This document shows positions 7,120 through 8,290 of a DNA stretch of 8,290 nt, in pieces. A model generated the notes under the pieces. It searched no databases. It was given only the letters and a program-made list of their open reading frames with translations, and was not told where the DNA came from. A program made the translations under genes and the position numbers. The first letter of the stretch is position 1. Every line of letters starts with the position of its first letter. The stretch comes from Patescibacteria group bacterium (GTDB lineage Bacteria > Patescibacteriota > Minisyncoccia > UBA6257): NCBI GenBank assembly GCA_022705545.1, contig JAKJEG010000011.1, forward strand, positions 1-8,290, given 5' to 3'.

Positions 7120-7551
7120 ATGGCTGATTTAATCCCTCGTCGTCTCTTTAATCTTGATCGTTTTTTCTCTGATGAAGGCTGGGATTTGGATCAATATTTT
7201 CCAGTGCTGAAAGTTCCTGAACCAGCAGTAGATTTATATGAAACTGATAAAGATGTGGTAGTAGAAGTTTCTGTTCCGGGTTTTGATTTAAAGAATATTG
7301 ATGTGGCAATTGAAAATCAAAATCTTTATTTAAAAGGTCAAAAACAGCAGGAAGAAGAAAAGAAAGGCAAAGATTATTGGCGTAAAGAAATCAGGTCAGA
7401 AAGTTTTGAAAGGATTATTCGTTTACCGGTTGCTATTGATGAAAAGAAGACAGCAGCTACCTTTAAGAATGGTATTTTGAAAATTACTATGCCTAAGATT
7501 CAGCCTTCTCAGGAGAAAAAAATTAAAGTCAAGGTTAAAGAAGATAATTAA
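7120..7551 (+). CDS. Small heat shock protein, Hsp20/alpha-crystallin family
   Basis: This is a cytoplasmic ATP-independent holdase that forms oligomers and binds unfolding proteins until DnaK/ClpB-type machines refold them. At 143 residues it has the usual length. An N-terminal arm of about 35 residues (IPRRLFNLDRFF) is followed by the alpha-crystallin domain at about 36-126. The domain shows the family start PAVDLYETDKDVVVEVSVPG split over 35-54, and LPVAIDEKKTAATFKNGILKITMPK around 102-126, including the conserved A-x-x-x-N-G-I-L (113-120). The C-terminal tail contains IKV (135-137), matching the I-x-I/V motif that docks on a neighbouring subunit. It has its own strong promoter at 7013-7041. 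The A-rich leader has no Shine-Dalgarno and can form weak AU hairpins. It has no terminator of its own; the one at 7675-7709 may serve it. Confidence 0.95.
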   Translation: MADLIPRRLFNLDRFFSDEGWDLDQYFPVLKVPEPAVDLYETDKDVVVEVSVPGFDLKNIDVAIENQNLYLKGQKQQEEEKKGKDYWRKEIRSESFERIIRLPVAIDEKKTAATFKNGILKITMPKIQPSQEKKIKVKVKEDN

Positions 7552-7580
7552 AGGTCTAAGTTCAAACTCCTAATGGAAAA

Positions 7581-7609
7581 TTGACTTTTTTGGAAAAAAG
7601 GAGTATAAT
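7581..7609 (+). promoter_or_regulatory. Strong promoter of small RNA 1
   Basis: A -35 TTGACT (7581-7586), exactly 17 bp, and a -10 TATAAT (7604-7609), so 11 of 12 bases match consensus. The start should fall near 7616-7617. A perfect inverted repeat, CTTTTTT-GG-AAAAAAG (7585-7600), fills most of the spacer and could be an operator or a bent A-tract. No open reading frame follows within the short transcript. Confidence 0.88.
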
Positions 7610-7620
7610 TCTTTTCAAGT

Positions 7621-7629
7621 GAGTGCTAA
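7621..7629 (+). promoter_or_regulatory. CIRCE half-site GAGTGCTAA
   Basis: This 9-mer is identical to the right arm of the HrcA operator CIRCE (TTAGCACTC-N9-GAGTGCTAA). It lies at the predicted start of small RNA 1, where such operators often sit. The expected left arm (7603-7611) overlaps the -10 and matches at only five of nine bases. It is therefore a half-site or a decayed operator, or its resemblance is by chance. No hrcA gene is in the window. Confidence 0.4.
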
Positions 7630-7674
7630 TGGCGAAAAAAGGCAATGCCTTTTCTCGCCGGCTCCAAAGGGCCG

Positions 7675-7709
7675 CCGACCTAACTTAAAAAGTTAGGTCG
7701 GTTTTATTT
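7675..7709 (+). terminator. Intrinsic terminator of small RNA 1 (possibly also hsp20)
   Basis: A perfect 12-bp stem, CCGACCTAACTT (7675-7686) with AAGTTAGGTCGG (7690-7701), has an AAA loop and is followed by TTTTATTT. It is the strongest terminator in the window and the first one after hsp20. Confidence 0.93.
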
Positions 7710-7763
7710 AATTTTATTCTGATCCATTTTTCTGAGTATTCATTATTGATCATTTCCAAAATT

Positions 7764-7792
7764 TTGACAAAATTTATTTATCTCTTTATAAT
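7764..7792 (+). promoter_or_regulatory. Consensus promoter of small RNA 2
   Basis: A perfect -35 TTGACA (7764-7769), 17 bp, and a perfect -10 TATAAT (7787-7792). The start should fall at about 7799, the first base of the long stem. An inverted repeat, AAATTTT-GAC-AAAATTT (7759-7775), is centred on the -35 and could be an operator. Confidence 0.92.
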
Positions 7793-7798
7793 ATAGTT

Positions 7799-7859
7799 GC
7801 CCGGAGGCTGAGCACTCACTTATTATGGTTTTTTGGAGTCCACCCCTCCGGGCTTTTTT
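7799..7859 (+). ncRNA. Candidate small RNA 2, about 60 nt, single closed stem-loop
   Basis: The predicted transcript starts at the base of a perfect 9-bp stem, GCCCGGAGG (7799-7807) with CCTCCGGGC (7845-7853), and ends in the T-tract after it, so almost the whole RNA is one hairpin with a 37-nt loop. The loop carries AGCACTCACTT (7811-7821), an exact complement of the 5' end of small RNA 1, and TGGAGTCCA (7834-7842). An ATG at 7825 opens only 16 codons and runs through the terminator, so coding is unlikely. It could be a trans-acting RNA, a sponge for small RNA 1, or a leader whose terminator responds to a signal. I do not recognise a known riboswitch. Confidence 0.65.
7845..7859 (+). terminator. 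Terminator of small RNA 2
   Basis: The 3' arm of the 9-bp GC-rich stem (CCTCCGGGC) is followed directly by six Ts (7854-7859). The 5' arm is 7799-7807. The loop of 37 nt is long for a terminator, which suggests the helix also has a structural or regulatory role. Confidence 0.85.
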
Positions 7860-7871
7860 AAGAGTTGTTAG

Positions 7872-7900
7872 TTGAAATAAAACTAAATAATTGTTAAAAT
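7872..7900 (+). promoter_or_regulatory. Promoter of the membrane protein gene at 7928
   Basis: A -35 TTGAAA (7872-7877), 17 bp, and a -10 TAAAAT (7895-7900) with an extended TG at 7892-7893; each box is one base off consensus. The start near 7907 would leave a leader of about 20 nt. The gene therefore need not depend on the small RNA 2 promoter just upstream. Confidence 0.65.
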
Positions 7901-7927
7901 TTAAGAAATAAAAGAAATTTAAAAAAT

Positions 7928-8290
7928 ATGGCTAATTTATCTTTTTCTAATCTTTTTGTTCAGTCCTTTGAATGGTATAAAAGAAATTTTTGGCGAATTT
8001 TACCCTCTCTTTTACTTTCTGCTTTTTCTTATTGGGCGATTTTTGTTTATTTACAACAAGTATTGCTCCCCAATATTTTAAAATATAATTTTTTTACTGA
8101 TCCATTATTTTGGATTTTTTGGTTAGGAATTTTTTATCTTTTTTGTTTAGTTTCTCTTTTACTTTTAATTGCTTTAAAAGATGAAAGCAAAGGGATAAAA
8201 GCAATTTTTCAAGAAGGCTTTTCTATGATTTTTGCTTTTTGTTTTTTGAATATCATTGTGGCTTTAATTAATGGTTTAGGATTTCTTTTG
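7928..8290 (+). CDS. Integral membrane protein, N-terminal part, function unknown
   Basis: An open frame of 121 codons runs from ATG at 7928 to the right edge without a stop. It begins MANLSFSNLFVQSFEWYKRNFW, then hydrophobic segments lie at about residues 24-45, 58-83 and 98-121, separated by charged or polar turns (LKDESKG at about 83-89). The opening, an amphipathic helix with 'W-Y-K-R-N-F-W' just before the first membrane segment, is common in poorly described multi-pass proteins (DUF975-like and glycerophosphodiester phosphodiesterase membrane-domain types). The match is only in style, and I cannot name a family. No Shine-Dalgarno precedes the ATG. It has its own likely promoter at 7872-7900, downstream of the two small RNA units. 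Confidence 0.85.
   Translation, partial: MANLSFSNLFVQSFEWYKRNFWRILPSLLLSAFSYWAIFVYLQQVLLPNILKYNFFTDPLFWIFWLGIFYLFCLVSLLLLIALKDESKGIKAIFQEGFSMIFAFCFLNIIVALINGLGFLL

Larger units (their letters stand above)
7617..7709 (+). ncRNA. Candidate small RNA 1, about 92 nt, three hairpins
   Basis: Bounded by a consensus promoter and an intrinsic terminator, this should be a stable non-coding RNA. After about 14 unpaired nucleotides (AAGTGAGTGCTAAT) it folds into three hairpins. Hairpin 1 pairs 7631-7643 with 7647-7659, loop AAT, with 12 of 13 pairs. Hairpin 2 pairs 7660-7665 with 7669-7673 around AAA, with one bulged U. Hairpin 3 is the terminator helix 7675-7701. Its GC content is far above the surroundings, as is common for structured RNA in AT-rich genomes. 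The 5' 11 nt are exactly complementary to loop bases 7811-7821 of small RNA 2. I do not recognise an Rfam family; it does not look like tmRNA, SRP RNA, RNase P RNA or 6S RNA. Confidence 0.7.

Noticed and set aside
7552..7580. tRNA T-arm-like sequence (AAGTTCAAACTCC)
   Set aside because: The flanking bases do not pair into a T-stem, and no anticodon arm or acceptor stem can be built.
7617..7859. One 240-nt RNA closed by the 11-nt complementarity
   Set aside because: A strong terminator and a perfect promoter lie between the two arms, so two separate RNAs are more likely, although read-through pairing in cis is not excluded.
7825..7875. 16-codon open frame starting in small RNA 2
   Set aside because: It reads through the terminator stem and T-tract, has no ribosome site, and shows no run of regulatory codons typical of leader peptides.

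Overview
The window is AT-rich, with A/T favoured at third codon positions. Genes are short-spaced and all on the + strand, and there is almost no Shine-Dalgarno signal. UGA serves as a normal stop: glyS ends on TGA exactly where the family usually ends. This style, together with recO, a large membrane-anchored Ig-like protein, single-chain glyS and an M16 peptidase, best fits a Patescibacteria (CPR) genome, probably Parcubacteria-like. That placement is inference; no rRNA is present to settle it.

Left part (1-2845): the 3' end of a bacterial sugar transferase, then recO 13 nt later, then a 579-residue protein with one N-terminal membrane anchor and four Ig-like segments that I cannot name. 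Middle part (2984-7029): glyS, an intact M16 zinc peptidase and an AI-2E/PerM-family membrane protein. The gaps before the Ig-like protein, before glyS and before the peptidase each carry their own short repeat (14-mer, 10-mer and 8-mer). The gap after glyS also holds nested inverted repeats. Right part (7120 on): an Hsp20 chaperone with its own consensus promoter starting inside the upstream gene, then a 376-nt stretch without a gene, then the 5' end of a membrane protein.

The 376-nt stretch is the most interesting place. It holds two compact transcription units, each with a near-perfect vegetative promoter (-35, 17 bp, -10) and its own intrinsic terminator. The first should make an RNA of about 92 nt with three GC-rich hairpins in an otherwise AT-rich neighbourhood. 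The second should make an RNA of about 60 nt that is one closed stem with a 37-nt loop. The predicted first 11 nt of RNA 1 are exactly complementary to 11 nt in the loop of RNA 2. The same place in RNA 1 contains GAGTGCTAA, the right half of the HrcA operator CIRCE, right beside a heat-shock gene. I propose a paired small-RNA locus, with a CIRCE-derived operator as the main alternative explanation. A third promoter then serves the downstream membrane protein.

Apart from recO (recombinational repair) and glyS (translation), the genes concern the cell envelope and protein quality control. There is no sign that they form one pathway, and no mobile element, tRNA, rRNA or CRISPR array was found.
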